NCBI GenBank assembly: GCA_963816315.1
Contig: CAWFJZ010000044.1
Span: forward strand, 1-64,000
DNA from: CADEEN01 sp963816315
GTDB lineage: Bacteria; Pseudomonadota; Gammaproteobacteria; Burkholderiales; Burkholderiaceae_C
Length of the DNA: 64,000 bases
Direction: 5' to 3'
The position numbers and the translations under genes were made by a program. This document shows, one piece after another, positions 50,034 through 59,064 of the stretch. Each line of letters begins with the position of its first letter. Position 1 is the first letter of the stretch. The notes beneath the pieces were generated by a model that saw only the letters and a program-made list of their open reading frames with translations, made no database searches and was not told where the DNA came from.

Positions 50034-51799
50034 CAACGTCCCCTCAAGAAAAGTGAATCGAGTTCGGCGAGCGTGATCTGCCGCCACGTCGGCCGGCCGT
50101 GGTTGCACTGGTCGCTGCGTTCGGTGGCTTCCATGTCGCGCAAGAGCGCGTTCATCTCTTCGATGGTCAGGCGGCGGTTGGCGCGCACCGCGGCGTGGCA
50201 GGCCATCGTGGACAGCAGCTCGTCGCGCGTGCGCTCGACGACACGGCTGGCATCGTGCTGCGCGAGATCGGCGAGCACGGAGCGGGCGAGGGCAACGGGG
50301 TCGGCTTGCGACAACGCGGCGGGCCGCGAGCGCACGGCGAGTGTTTGCGCGGACAGCGGGGCCACGTCGAGGCCGAGTGCGATCAGCGTGGCGGCGTGTT
50401 CTTCGGCGGTGGCGATCTCTGCGAGCGTGGCGGCGAAAGTCGCCGGGATCAACAGCGCCTGCGCATCGAGGCTCGCGGCGCCGAGTTGGCGCTTCATGCG
50501 CTCATAGACGATGCGCTCGTGCGCGGCGTGCATATCGACGATGACCAGACCCTGCGCGTTTTCAGCCAGGATGTACACGCCGCTGAGTTGGGCCAGGGCG
50601 TGGCCGAGCGGCCAGTCGTTGTTCGGTGTTGGCGGCGTGATCACGTAGGCCGGTGGTGCCGGCTCGCGCGCGAACAGCGCCGCCGCGGTTTGCAGCGCAA
50701 GTCCAGGCTGCGTGGGCGCGTCGTAGCGTGTGAACAAGGGCGCGGCGCTCGGTGCGCTCATCGCACCACTGCTCACCGCCACTGCGCGAGGCGACGCCAG
50801 CGCGGCTTCGACGGCGCGGCGCACGGCTTCATGCACCTCGCGCCCATCGCGAAACCGCACCTCGATCTTCGTCGGGTGCACGTTGACATCGACACGCTCC
50901 GGGTCGATGTCGATGAACAACGCGTACACCGGCTGCCGCGCGCCGTGCAGCACGTCGTCGAAGGCGCTGCGCACGCCATGGGCCACGCCGCGGTCGCGCA
51001 CGTAGCGGCCGTTGACATAGACGTACTGATGGTCGGCACGGGCACGCGCGGCGTCGGGCGTGCCGACGCGGCCGGTCAAGGTGAGCGGCCCGGCGCCGCC
51101 CTGCAGTGCCAGGCTGGCCGCCATGAACTCGGCGCCCATCACGTCGGCCAGCCGCGCATCGCGCGTGGTTGCCGCGCGCCACTGCGTCACCAGGCGGCCC
51201 TCATGCCAGATCGCAAACGACACGTCCGGCCGCGCCAGCGCATGCCGGCGCACGGCCTCGACGCAATGCGCGAGTTCGGTGGCGTCGCTCTTCAGGAACT
51301 TGCGCCGCGCCGGTGTGGCGAAGAACAGTTCACGCACCTCAACCGTCGTGCCCACCGCGCGCGCCACCGGGCCGGTTTCGCCGCTGCGCGCATCCAGGCG
51401 GACTGCTTGCGCGGCGCCGGGCGTGCGGCTGGCCAGGCTCAGTTCGGCGATCGAAGCGACAGCGGCCAGGGCCTCGCCGCGAAAGCCCATCGTGCCGACA
51501 CGCTCCAGATCCGACAGCGAGCCGATCTTGCTCGTCGCATGGCGGCGCAGTGCCAGCGCGAGCTCTTCGCGCGGGATGCCGGCGCCATCGTCCTCGACGA
51601 CGATCTGCCGCACGCCGCCTGCGGACAGCTTGACCGTGACTTGCGAAGCCCCGGCATCGAGCGCGTTGTCCACCAACTCGCGTACCACGGAGGCCGGCCG
51701 CTCGACGACTTCGCCCGCGGCGATCTGGCTGACGAGCTCGTCGGGCAGCTCGCAGATCGGGCGGCGCGGCAGGGCGGCGGCTTGGGGCAGGGCGGTCAT
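50033..51799 (-). CDS. mutL: DNA mismatch repair protein MutL
   Basis: A 588-aa protein. The N-terminal GHKL ATPase has RELVDNALDAGASQ, DDGAGIPREEL and GTMGFRGEALAA. The C-terminal dimerisation domain keeps DMHAAHERIVYE, ACHAAVRAN and CNHGRPTW, which correspond to the metal-dependent nicking motifs of endonuclease-type MutL. Enteric MutL lacks these. This suggests a MutH-independent repair pathway. ATG 51799 fits the usual ICELPDELVSQIAAGEVVER opening; longer upstream frames are not credible. Confidence 0.95.
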   Translation of the reverse strand: MTALPQAAALPRRPICELPDELVSQIAAGEVVERPASVVRELVDNALDAGASQVTVKLSAGGVRQIVVEDDGAGIPREELALALRRHATSKIGSLSDLERVGTMGFRGEALAAVASIAELSLASRTPGAAQAVRLDARSGETGPVARAVGTTVEVRELFFATPARRKFLKSDATELAHCVEAVRRHALARPDVSFAIWHEGRLVTQWRAATTRDARLADVMGAEFMAASLALQGGAGPLTLTGRVGTPDAARARADHQYVYVNGRYVRDRGVAHGVRSAFDDVLHGARQPVYALFIDIDPERVDVNVHPTKIEVRFRDGREVHEAVRRAVEAALASPRAVAVSSGAMSAPSAAPLFTRYDAPTQPGLALQTAAALFAREPAPPAYVITPPTPNNDWPLGHALAQLSGVYILAENAQGLVIVDMHAAHERIVYERMKRQLGAASLDAQALLIPATFAATLAEIATAEEHAATLIALGLDVAPLSAQTLAVRSRPAALSQADPVALARSVLADLAQHDASRVVERTRDELLSTMACHAAVRANRRLTIEEMNALLRDMEATERSDQCNHGRPTWRQITLAELDSLFLRGR

Positions 51800-51842
51800 G
51801 GACGAAGCGATTTTGGCAGGGCCCGGATAATCGCCGCCCAAC

Positions 51843-52493
51843 ATGGACATCCTCGCTTTCCTCATCGACTTCATCCTGCACGTGGACGTGCACCTGAAGG
51901 ACTTCGTCGCCAACTACGGCAACTGGGTCTATGCGCTGCTGTTCTTGATCATCTTCACCGAGACGGGGGTCGTCGTCTTCCCCTTCCTGCCCGGCGACTC
52001 GCTGCTGTTCATCGTCGGCGCGCTGTGCGGCGTCGGGCTGATGAGCCTGCCGCTGTCGATCGTGCTGCTGTGGGCGGCCGCGGTGCTCGGCAACCAGACC
52101 AACTACGCGATCGGCCGCCACATCGGCCCGCGTGTCTTCCAGTGGGAGAGCAGCCGCTTTTTCAACAAACGCGCTTTCGAGCAGGCGCATGCGTTCTACG
52201 AGCGCTACGGCGGCATCACGATCGTCATCGCGCGCTTCATGCCCTTCGTGCGCACGTTTGCGCCCTTCGTCGCCGGCGTGGCGCAGATGACGCGCAGCAA
52301 GTTCACGCTCTACGACGTGAGCGGCGGCGGCCTCTGGGTGGTCGGCCTGGTCGGCGCCGGCTACCTGTTCGGCAACCTACCTTGGGTACAACAAAACCTG
52401 AACAAGATCATCTGGGCGCTGATCGTCGTGCCCGGGCTGCTGGCGATGTTCGGCGCCTGGAAGGCGCGGCGCGACACGCCGGCCGTTGGTTGA
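51843..52493 (+). CDS. DedA-family (VTT domain) membrane protein
   Basis: A 216-aa membrane protein of the DedA family, implicated in lipid-carrier (undecaprenyl phosphate) or phospholipid flipping. Motifs: FTETGVVVFPFLPGDSLLF, IGRHIGPRVFQW, GGITIVIARFMPFVRTFAPF and GGGLWVVGLVGAGYLFG. Divergent from mutL by 43 bases. Not part of the sdh operon, which starts 77 bases later. Confidence 0.92.
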   Translation: MDILAFLIDFILHVDVHLKDFVANYGNWVYALLFLIIFTETGVVVFPFLPGDSLLFIVGALCGVGLMSLPLSIVLLWAAAVLGNQTNYAIGRHIGPRVFQWESSRFFNKRAFEQAHAFYERYGGITIVIARFMPFVRTFAPFVAGVAQMTRSKFTLYDVSGGGLWVVGLVGAGYLFGNLPWVQQNLNKIIWALIVVPGLLAMFGAWKARRDTPAVG

Positions 52494-52570
52494 TTCACGT
52501 AAGCCTCGCGTCTGCTGCACTGCAATAGAATCATTTTGCTTCGCAGCGACCACGGCCCGGAACAACAACC

Positions 52571-53005
52571 ATGTCAGACACCACCGCGGCAACCAAGCCG
52601 CGCCCCGTCTATCGCAACATCCACGTCACGGACATCCTGAAGTACCGGTTGCCGCCGGCAGGCATCGTCTCGATCGGCCACCGCATCAGCGGCGTGATGA
52701 TGTTCTTGCTGCTGCCGTTCGTCGTCTGGCTGTTCGACGTGACGCTGACTTCCGAGTCGAGCTACGGCCAGTTCACGAGCGCCTACCTCGCCGGCCTGTG
52801 GATCTTCCCGGCGTGGATCGTCAAGCTCGTTACGCTGGCGCTGATCTGGGCCTACCTGCATCATTTCATTGCCGGCGTGCGCCACCTGTGGATGGACGCG
52901 ACGCATGCCGTGACCAAAGAGTTCGGCCACAAGTCGGCGCTGGTCACACTCGGCCTGTCCGGGCTGCTGACACTGGTGCTCGGCGTCAAGCTGTTCTTTT
53001 TCTGA
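52571..53005 (+). CDS. sdhC: Succinate dehydrogenase cytochrome b556 subunit
   Basis: A 144-aa membrane anchor with three helices. The SIGHRISGVMMF segment carries the quinone-site Ser/Arg motif, and HHFIAGVRHLWMD holds the heme-ligand His. It forms the b-heme and ubiquinone site of complex II with SdhD. First gene of sdhCDAB-sdhE-gltA. A TAGAAT at 52526-52531 might be its -10, but no -35 is at the right distance. Confidence 0.95.
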   Translation: MSDTTAATKPRPVYRNIHVTDILKYRLPPAGIVSIGHRISGVMMFLLLPFVVWLFDVTLTSESSYGQFTSAYLAGLWIFPAWIVKLVTLALIWAYLHHFIAGVRHLWMDATHAVTKEFGHKSALVTLGLSGLLTLVLGVKLFFF

Positions 53006-53007
53006 CC

Positions 53008-53376
53008 ATGAGCGGCAACCAGAACTTCGGCTCGAAGCGCCTCGTCGTCGGCGCGCATTACGGCTTTCGCGATTGGCTCTCCCAGCGCGTGACCGCGTCG
53101 CTGATGGCGCTGTTCACGCTCGTGTTGATCGTGCAGGTGCTGTTCGGCGCCAAGCTCGGCTACCTGCGCTGGTCGCAGATTTTTTCGTCGCAGTGGATGA
53201 AGGTGCTGACCTTCATCGTCATCGTTTCGCTGGCTTGGCACGCCTGGGTCGGCATGCGCGATGTGTGGATGGATTACGTCAAGCCGGTCGGTGTGCGCCT
53301 GGGCCTGCAGGTCTTCACGCTGGCGTGGCTGGTCGGTTGTTGTGGTTGGGCCGTGCAAGTGCTCTGGAGACTTTGA
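53008..53376 (+). CDS. sdhD: Succinate dehydrogenase hydrophobic membrane anchor
   Basis: A 122-aa anchor with three helices. DWLSQRVTASLMALFTLVL is the quinone-side helix, and LAWHAWVGMRDVWMDYV has the second heme-ligand His. It starts two bases after sdhC and shares a base with the sdhA start (TGATG). Confidence 0.94.
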   Translation: MSGNQNFGSKRLVVGAHYGFRDWLSQRVTASLMALFTLVLIVQVLFGAKLGYLRWSQIFSSQWMKVLTFIVIVSLAWHAWVGMRDVWMDYVKPVGVRLGLQVFTLAWLVGCCGWAVQVLWRL

Positions 53377-55154
53377 TGCCCGCGTTGGCAAAAAGAAAAT
53401 TCGATGTTGTCATCGTTGGCGCCGGCGGCTCGGGCATGCAAGCCTCGTTGCGTCTGGCGCAAGCGGGCTTGAACGTCGCCTGCCTTTCCAAAGTCTTCCC
53501 GACGCGCTCGCATACCGTCGCCGCGCAAGGCGGCATCGGCGCCTCGCTCGGCAACATGAGCGAAGACAACTGGCACTACCACTTCTTCGACACCGTCAAG
53601 GGCAGCGACTGGCTCGGCGACCAGGACGCCATCGAGTACATGTGCCGCGAAGCGCCGAAGGTGGTCTATGAGCTCGAGCACATGGGCATGCCGTTCGACC
53701 GCAACCCGGACGGCACGATCTACCAGCGTCCGTTCGGCGGCCACACCGCCAACTATGGCGAGAAGCCTGTCCAGCGCGCCTGCGCCGCCGCCGACCGCAC
53801 GGGTCATGCGATGCTGCACACGCTGTACCAACAGAACGTGAAGGCGCGGACGACGTTCTTCGTCGAGTGGATGGCGTTGGATCTGATCCGCGACGCCGAC
53901 GGCGACGTCCTTGGCGTCACCGCGCTCGAGATGGAGACCGGCGAGGTCCACATTCTCGAAGCCAGGATCACGCTCTTTGCCACCGGCGGCGCCGGCCGCA
54001 TTTACGCCGCTTCGACCAACGCCTTCATCAACACCGGCGATGGCCTGGGCATGGCCGCACGCGCCGGCCTGCCGCTCGAAGACATGGAGTTCTGGCAATT
54101 CCACCCGACGGGCGTGCACAACGCCGGCGTGCTGCTCACCGAAGGCTGCCGCGGCGAAGGCGCGATCCTGCGCAACGACGCCGGCGAGCGCTTCATGGAG
54201 CGCTATGCGCCGACGCTGAAAGACCTGGCGCCGCGCGACTTCGTTTCGCGTTGCATGGACCAGGAGATCAAGGAAGGCCGCGGCTGCGGTCCGAACAAGG
54301 ACTACATCAACCTCGACATGACGCACCTCGGCACCGAGACGATCATGAAGCGGCTGCCGAGCGTGTTTGAGATCGGCCACAACTTTGCCAACGTCGATAT
54401 CACCAAGGAGCCGATCCCCGTGGTGCCGACGATCCACTACCAGATGGGCGGCATCCCGACCAACATTCACGGCCAGGTCGTCGCGCCGCATTCCGAGATC
54501 GTCAACGGCTTCTATGCGGTCGGCGAGTGTGCCTGCGTCAGCGTGCATGGGGCGAACCGCCTGGGCACGAACTCGCTGCTCGACCTCTTGGTGTTTGGCC
54601 GCGCGGCCGGGCTGCACATCGTCGAGGCGATCAAGAAGGAGCCGAAGGCGCACAAGCCGCTGCCGGCCGATGCGGCGGACAAGTCGCTGTCGCGCCTCGT
54701 TCGCCTGGACAACACCGTCAGCGGCGAGTACGCGCAGGACGTCGCCAACGACATCCGCAACGCGATGCAGTTGCACGCCGGCGTGTTCCGCACGCAGGCG
54801 ATGTTGGACGAGGGTGTCGCCAAGATCGCCGCGCTCGCCGAGCGCGTGAAGAACATCCAGCTGAAGGACAAGAGCAAGGTCTTCAACACGGCGCGCGTCG
54901 AAGCGCTCGAAGTCGAGAACCTGATCGAAGCGGCGAAAGCGACCATCGTCTCGGCCGCGGCGCGAAAGGAAAGCCGAGGCGCGCACAGCGTCGATGACTA
55001 CCCCGACAGCACTGAATTCCCGAACGGCCGCAACGACAAGGTGTGGATGAAGCACACGCTGTGGTACAGCGAAGGCAACCGCCTCGACTACAAGCCTGTG
55101 AACTTGAAGCCCCTCACGGCCGAGTCGATTCCGCCCAAGGTTCGGTCCTTCTAA
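53376..55154 (+). CDS. sdhA: Succinate dehydrogenase flavoprotein subunit
   Basis: A 592-aa flavoprotein oxidising succinate to fumarate. The FAD dinucleotide-binding motif is VVIVGAGGSGMQA, and the covalent FAD His is His46 in TRSHTVAAQGGIGASLG. Substrate-site segments include EFWQFHPTGVHNAG, RDFVSRCMDQEI and PTIHYQMGGIPTN. It works in the inner-membrane complex II with SdhB/C/D and depends on SdhE for flavinylation. Confidence 0.97.
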   Translation: MPALAKRKFDVVIVGAGGSGMQASLRLAQAGLNVACLSKVFPTRSHTVAAQGGIGASLGNMSEDNWHYHFFDTVKGSDWLGDQDAIEYMCREAPKVVYELEHMGMPFDRNPDGTIYQRPFGGHTANYGEKPVQRACAAADRTGHAMLHTLYQQNVKARTTFFVEWMALDLIRDADGDVLGVTALEMETGEVHILEARITLFATGGAGRIYAASTNAFINTGDGLGMAARAGLPLEDMEFWQFHPTGVHNAGVLLTEGCRGEGAILRNDAGERFMERYAPTLKDLAPRDFVSRCMDQEIKEGRGCGPNKDYINLDMTHLGTETIMKRLPSVFEIGHNFANVDITKEPIPVVPTIHYQMGGIPTNIHGQVVAPHSEIVNGFYAVGECACVSVHGANRLGTNSLLDLLVFGRAAGLHIVEAIKKEPKAHKPLPADAADKSLSRLVRLDNTVSGEYAQDVANDIRNAMQLHAGVFRTQAMLDEGVAKIAALAERVKNIQLKDKSKVFNTARVEALEVENLIEAAKATIVSAAARKESRGAHSVDDYPDSTEFPNGRNDKVWMKHTLWYSEGNRLDYKPVNLKPLTAESIPPKVRSF

Positions 55155-55161
55155 GCAGCAC

Positions 55162-55866
55162 ATGACCAAACGCACGTTCAATATCTACCGCTACGACCCC
55201 GACACCGACGCCAAGCCGCGAATGCAGAGCATCGACGTTGAACTCGATGGCTCGGAGCGAATGCTGCTCGATGCGCTGATGAAGCTGAAGGCGATCGACC
55301 CGTCGATCACCTTCCGCCGCTCGTGCCGCGAAGGCGTTTGCGGTTCCGACGCGATGAACATCAACGGCAAGAACGGCCTGGCCTGCCTGACCAACATGCG
55401 CACGCTGCCGGACGTGGTGACGTTAAAGCCGCTGCCCGGGCTGCCAGTGATCCGCGACCTGATCGTCGATATGACGCAGTTCTTCAAGCAGTACCACTCG
55501 ATCAAGCCGTACCTCGTCAACGACAACACGCCGCCCGAGAAAGAGCGCCTGCAGTCGCCTGAAGAGCGCGATGAATTGAACGGCCTGTACGAGTGCATCC
55601 TCTGCGCGAGCTGCAGCACGAGTTGCCCGAGCTTCTGGTGGAACCCGGACAAGTTCGTCGGCCCGGCCGGCCTGTTGCAGGCCTACCGCTTCATCGCCGA
55701 CAGCCGCGACGAAGCCACCGCCGAGCGCCTGGACAACCTCGAAGACCCGTACCGACTGTTCCGCTGCCACACGATCATGAATTGCGTCGATGTCTGCCCG
55801 AAGGGGCTCAACCCGACCAAGGCGATCGGCAAGATCAAGGAACTGATGGTGCGCAGGGCCGTGTGA
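55162..55866 (+). CDS. sdhB: Succinate dehydrogenase iron-sulfur subunit
   Basis: A 234-aa subunit passing electrons from FAD to quinone. Three clusters are visible: [2Fe-2S] (SCREGVCGSDAM...LAC), [4Fe-4S] (CILCASCSTSCPSFWW) and [3Fe-4S] (CHTIMNCVDVCPKGLNP). Seven bases after sdhA; two bases before sdhE. Confidence 0.97.
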   Translation: MTKRTFNIYRYDPDTDAKPRMQSIDVELDGSERMLLDALMKLKAIDPSITFRRSCREGVCGSDAMNINGKNGLACLTNMRTLPDVVTLKPLPGLPVIRDLIVDMTQFFKQYHSIKPYLVNDNTPPEKERLQSPEERDELNGLYECILCASCSTSCPSFWWNPDKFVGPAGLLQAYRFIADSRDEATAERLDNLEDPYRLFRCHTIMNCVDVCPKGLNPTKAIGKIKELMVRRAV

Positions 55867-55868
55867 CC

Positions 55869-56147
55869 ATGCAGTTGCAACAGGCCGAACTCAACAAACT
55901 CAAGTGGCGCTGCCGCCGCGGCCTGCTGGAGAACGACCTGTTCATAGAGCGCTTTTTCAGGCGCCACGAGGAGACGCTCACCGTCGGTCAGGCGCAGGGG
56001 CTGACGCTCCTGATGGCGCTGGCCGACCCCGACTTGCTCGACCTGCTGCTGGCGCGGCGCGAACCGCAGGGTGATCTCGACGACCCCGATGTTCGCGATG
56101 TGCTGGCGCAGATGAGAGCGTCTGCTACTTCCTCAGAAAGGCATTGA
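55869..56147 (+). CDS. sdhE: FAD assembly factor SdhE
   Basis: A 92-aa protein promoting covalent FAD attachment to SdhA. The essential RGxxE motif is present in CRRGLLENDLFIERFF. The rest is the expected small helical bundle. Its position between sdhB and gltA is the standard Burkholderiales arrangement. Confidence 0.93.
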   Translation: MQLQQAELNKLKWRCRRGLLENDLFIERFFRRHEETLTVGQAQGLTLLMALADPDLLDLLLARREPQGDLDDPDVRDVLAQMRASATSSERH

Positions 56148-56152
56148 CCATC

Positions 56153-57463
56153 ATGACCCCGTCCGACGTGAAAGCCACGCTCTCGTTTTCCGATGGCAGC
56201 CCGAGCATGGAGTTGCCGATCTACAAGGGCAGCATTGGCCCGGACGTGATCGACATCAGGAAGCTCTACGCGCAAACCGGCAAGTTCACCTACGACCCCG
56301 GATTCCTCAGCACGGCGGCCTGCAACTCGACCATCACCTACATCGACGGCGACAAGGGCGAGCTGCTCTACCGCGGCTACCCGATCGAGCAACTGGCCAC
56401 GCAGTGCGATTTTCTCGACACCTGCCACCTGCTGCTGTACGGCGATCTGCCCAACCCGCAGCAGCAGAAAGACTTCGACAAGCTCGTCACCAACCACACG
56501 ATGGTCAACGAGCAGATGCAGTTCTTCCTGCGCGGTTTCCGCCGCGACGCGCACCCGATGGCGGTGATGACCGGCCTTGTCGGTGGCCTCTCGGCCTTCT
56601 ATCACGACAGCACCGACATCAACAACCCGCGGCATCGCGAGATCTCGGCGATCCGCCTGATCGCCAAGATGCCGACGCTGGTGGCGATGGCCTACAAGTA
56701 CGGCATCGGCCAGCCCTACATCTATCCGAAGAACTCGCTGACTTATTCGGCGAACTTCATGCACATGATGTTCGCCACGCCGTGCGAGGAGTACGTGGTC
56801 AACGACGTGCTGGTGCGCGCCATCGACCGCATCTTCATCCTGCACGCCGACCACGAGCAGAACGCCAGCACCTCCACCGTGCGCCTGTGCGGCAGCTCGG
56901 GCACGAATCCGTTTGCGGCCATCGCCGCCGGCGTGGCCTGCCTGTGGGGCCCGGCGCATGGCGGCGCCAACGAAGCGGCGCTGAACATGCTCGAAGAGAT
57001 CCAGAAGAACGGCGGCGTGGACAAGATCGGCGAGTTCATCAAGAAGGTCAAGGACAAGGATTCCGGCATCAAGCTGATGGGCTTCGGCCACCGCGTGTAC
57101 AAGAACTACGATCCGCGCGCCAAGCTGATGCGCGAGACCTGCCATGAGGTGCTCGACGCGCTCGGCCTGGGCAACGACCCGCTGTTCAAGCTGGCGATGG
57201 CGCTGGAGAAGATCGCGCTCGAAGACGAGTACTTCGTCGCCCGCAAGCTCTATCCGAACGTCGATTTTTACAGCGGCATCGTGCAGCGCGCGATCGGCAT
57301 CCCGGTGAGCCTGTTCACCGCGATCTTCGCGCTGGCGCGCACCGTCGGCTGGATCGCGCAGTTGAACGAGATGATCGGCGACCCGGAGTACAAGATCGGC
57401 CGCCCGCGCCAGCTCTATGCCGGCTCCGTCCGGCGCGACATCAAGCCGATTGCTCAACGCTAG
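56153..57463 (+). CDS. gltA: Citrate synthase (type II)
   Basis: A 436-aa TCA-cycle enzyme condensing oxaloacetate and acetyl-CoA. Catalytic His residues are in LHADHEQNASTST and GPAHGGANEAAL, the Asp in NVDFYSGIVQRAIG. The N-terminal ~50 residues (ELPIYKGSIGPDVIDI) are those of the hexameric, NADH-sensitive type found in Gram-negative bacteria. ATG 56153 is preferred; a TTG at 56144 is possible. A strong terminator follows, ending the sdh-gltA operon. Confidence 0.96.
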   Translation: MTPSDVKATLSFSDGSPSMELPIYKGSIGPDVIDIRKLYAQTGKFTYDPGFLSTAACNSTITYIDGDKGELLYRGYPIEQLATQCDFLDTCHLLLYGDLPNPQQQKDFDKLVTNHTMVNEQMQFFLRGFRRDAHPMAVMTGLVGGLSAFYHDSTDINNPRHREISAIRLIAKMPTLVAMAYKYGIGQPYIYPKNSLTYSANFMHMMFATPCEEYVVNDVLVRAIDRIFILHADHEQNASTSTVRLCGSSGTNPFAAIAAGVACLWGPAHGGANEAALNMLEEIQKNGGVDKIGEFIKKVKDKDSGIKLMGFGHRVYKNYDPRAKLMRETCHEVLDALGLGNDPLFKLAMALEKIALEDEYFVARKLYPNVDFYSGIVQRAIGIPVSLFTAIFALARTVGWIAQLNEMIGDPEYKIGRPRQLYAGSVRRDIKPIAQR

Positions 57464-57485
57464 ACGCGCTGTTCGGTCATTCAGC

Positions 57486-57511
57486 AAGGGCCACCACGGG
57501 TGGCCCTTTTG
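57486..57511 (+). terminator. Intrinsic terminator of the sdh-gltA operon
   Basis: aagggccacc and ggtggccctt form a perfect ten-base stem with a three-base loop, running into a tttt tract. It lies 22 bases past the gltA stop. The rest of the 57464-57666 gap shows nothing I can name. Confidence 0.9.
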
Positions 57512-57666
57512 CTTGTGCGGCCACGCATCCATTGGCATGCCGGGCGCGTAAGGTGTGCCAAGCTCGTGCGACCAAGGCGCCTACGTCGCCAAGCCGCCAA
57601 CGCTTGCTTCGTACATGCCCTCACGCGCAGACACACCGAGCACCGCACAATCCACCCGCCCGCACC

Positions 57667-59064
57667 ATGACAGAGCCGAGCCGCACCGACGCCCCCCGCC
57701 ATGAACGCCGCCCGCGTGTCGGCCTGCTGTTCGACTACGACTGGGACGCGCTCGCACACGAGGCCTTGGGCTCGCGCTTTGCCTACGACCGGGCAGGCTT
57801 CGACCTCTTCGCCTTTCCGAGCAACGCGCGCCTGATCAACTTCGACCTCGGCGCGTTTGCAGCGCGGCAAGCGCGCCGTGCGCGCCGCCGCGGTTGGGCC
57901 GGCGTGGTCTCGCACCATGAGCAGTTCGGCGCGCTGGCCGCGGCGCTGGTGGCCGAAGCCGCCGGCCTGCCCGGCACGTCGCCCGAAGCGGTGATCGCCT
58001 GCCAGCACAAGCTGCACGCACGCCGCGTGCTGCAGCAGGTCTGCCCCGAAGCCAACCTGAGTTTTTCCGAACTCGACGCGCAGTACGGCGGGCCTATTCC
58101 CCAGGGCCTGGCCTATCCGAGCTACGTCAAGCCGGTCAAGGCGGCGTTCTCGGTGCTGGCGCGTCCGGTGCGCCATGAGCGCGAGCTGCACGAGCACACG
58201 CGCTTCGGCAAGCGCGAGCTGTGGGTCATCCGCCGCCTCGTCGAGCCGTTCGAGCGCGTCGCTCGCGAGCGCCTGCCCGGCTGCGGCACGGCGCACCGCA
58301 TGATGCTGGAAGAGCCGTTGCGCGCGCCGCAGTACAACCTCGACGGCTATATTTTCAACGGCCAGTTGCGCGTGCTGGGCATCGTCGATGCCGTCATGTA
58401 CCCGGGCACGCAGGCCTTCATGCGCTGGGACATGCCGTCGCGCCTGCCGAGCGCCGTGGCCGCGCGCGCGGCCGACGTGGCGCGCAGGTTTCTCGGCGCG
58501 GTCGGCTTCACGCATGGCCTGTTCAACATGGAGTTCTTCCACGACCCGGCGAGCGACCGCCTGTCGGTGATCGAGTTCAACCCGCGCCTGGCCTCGCAGT
58601 TCGGTGACCTTTACCGCCGCGTGCACGGCGTCGATGCGCATGCGATCGGCCTGGCGCTGGCGCAGGGGCTTGACCCGGCCGCGCTGCCGCGCACCGAGCC
58701 GACCGCGGGCGCGGCGGCGAGCTTCGTCTATCGCACTTTCGATCCGCGCGACACCGTGCCCGCGATGCCCGGGCCGTGGCAGCGCGCGCGACTGGCGCGC
58801 GAGTTTCCGGACGCGATGCTGTTCACGTATCCCAAGTCCGGCCACTCGCTGGCGCGCGACTTCAAGTGGCTCGGCAGCCACCGTTACGGCATCGTGCATC
58901 TCGGCGGGCGCGACGGGCACGACCTGCGCCGGCGCTGCGAAGCGGCCTCGGCCGTGCTCGGCTGGCCCGCGCCGTATGCGGGCGAGGCGCAACATGCCGC
59001 TGCGCACGGTGGCGCATTCGATTCGAGCGATGCCTTGGCGGCCCGCGCCCATCCGTTGCGCTGA
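57667..59064 (+). CDS. ATP-grasp (biotin carboxylase-like) protein of unknown substrate
   Basis: A 465-aa protein. PRVGLLFDYDWDALAHEAL opens the N-terminal domain; CQHKLHARRVLQQVCPEANL marks entry to the ATP-grasp fold, where YVKPVKAAFSVLA supplies the ATP-binding Lys, and MEFFHDPASDRLSVIEFNPR carries the Mg-binding Glu and Asn. ATP-grasp enzymes ligate carboxylates to amines or thiols. The C-terminal ~100 residues look like an added domain. The next gene (patatin) begins inside its last 35 bases, so the two are translationally coupled. Confidence 0.78.
   Translation: MTEPSRTDAPRHERRPRVGLLFDYDWDALAHEALGSRFAYDRAGFDLFAFPSNARLINFDLGAFAARQARRARRRGWAGVVSHHEQFGALAAALVAEAAGLPGTSPEAVIACQHKLHARRVLQQVCPEANLSFSELDAQYGGPIPQGLAYPSYVKPVKAAFSVLARPVRHERELHEHTRFGKRELWVIRRLVEPFERVARERLPGCGTAHRMMLEEPLRAPQYNLDGYIFNGQLRVLGIVDAVMYPGTQAFMRWDMPSRLPSAVAARAADVARRFLGAVGFTHGLFNMEFFHDPASDRLSVIEFNPRLASQFGDLYRRVHGVDAHAIGLALAQGLDPAALPRTEPTAGAAASFVYRTFDPRDTVPAMPGPWQRARLAREFPDAMLFTYPKSGHSLARDFKWLGSHRYGIVHLGGRDGHDLRRRCEAASAVLGWPAPYAGEAQHAAAHGGAFDSSDALAARAHPLR

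Noticed and set aside
52496..52531. Sigma70 promoter for sdhC from TTGATT and TAGAAT
   Set aside because: The two boxes are about 30 bases apart, too far for a sigma70 promoter.
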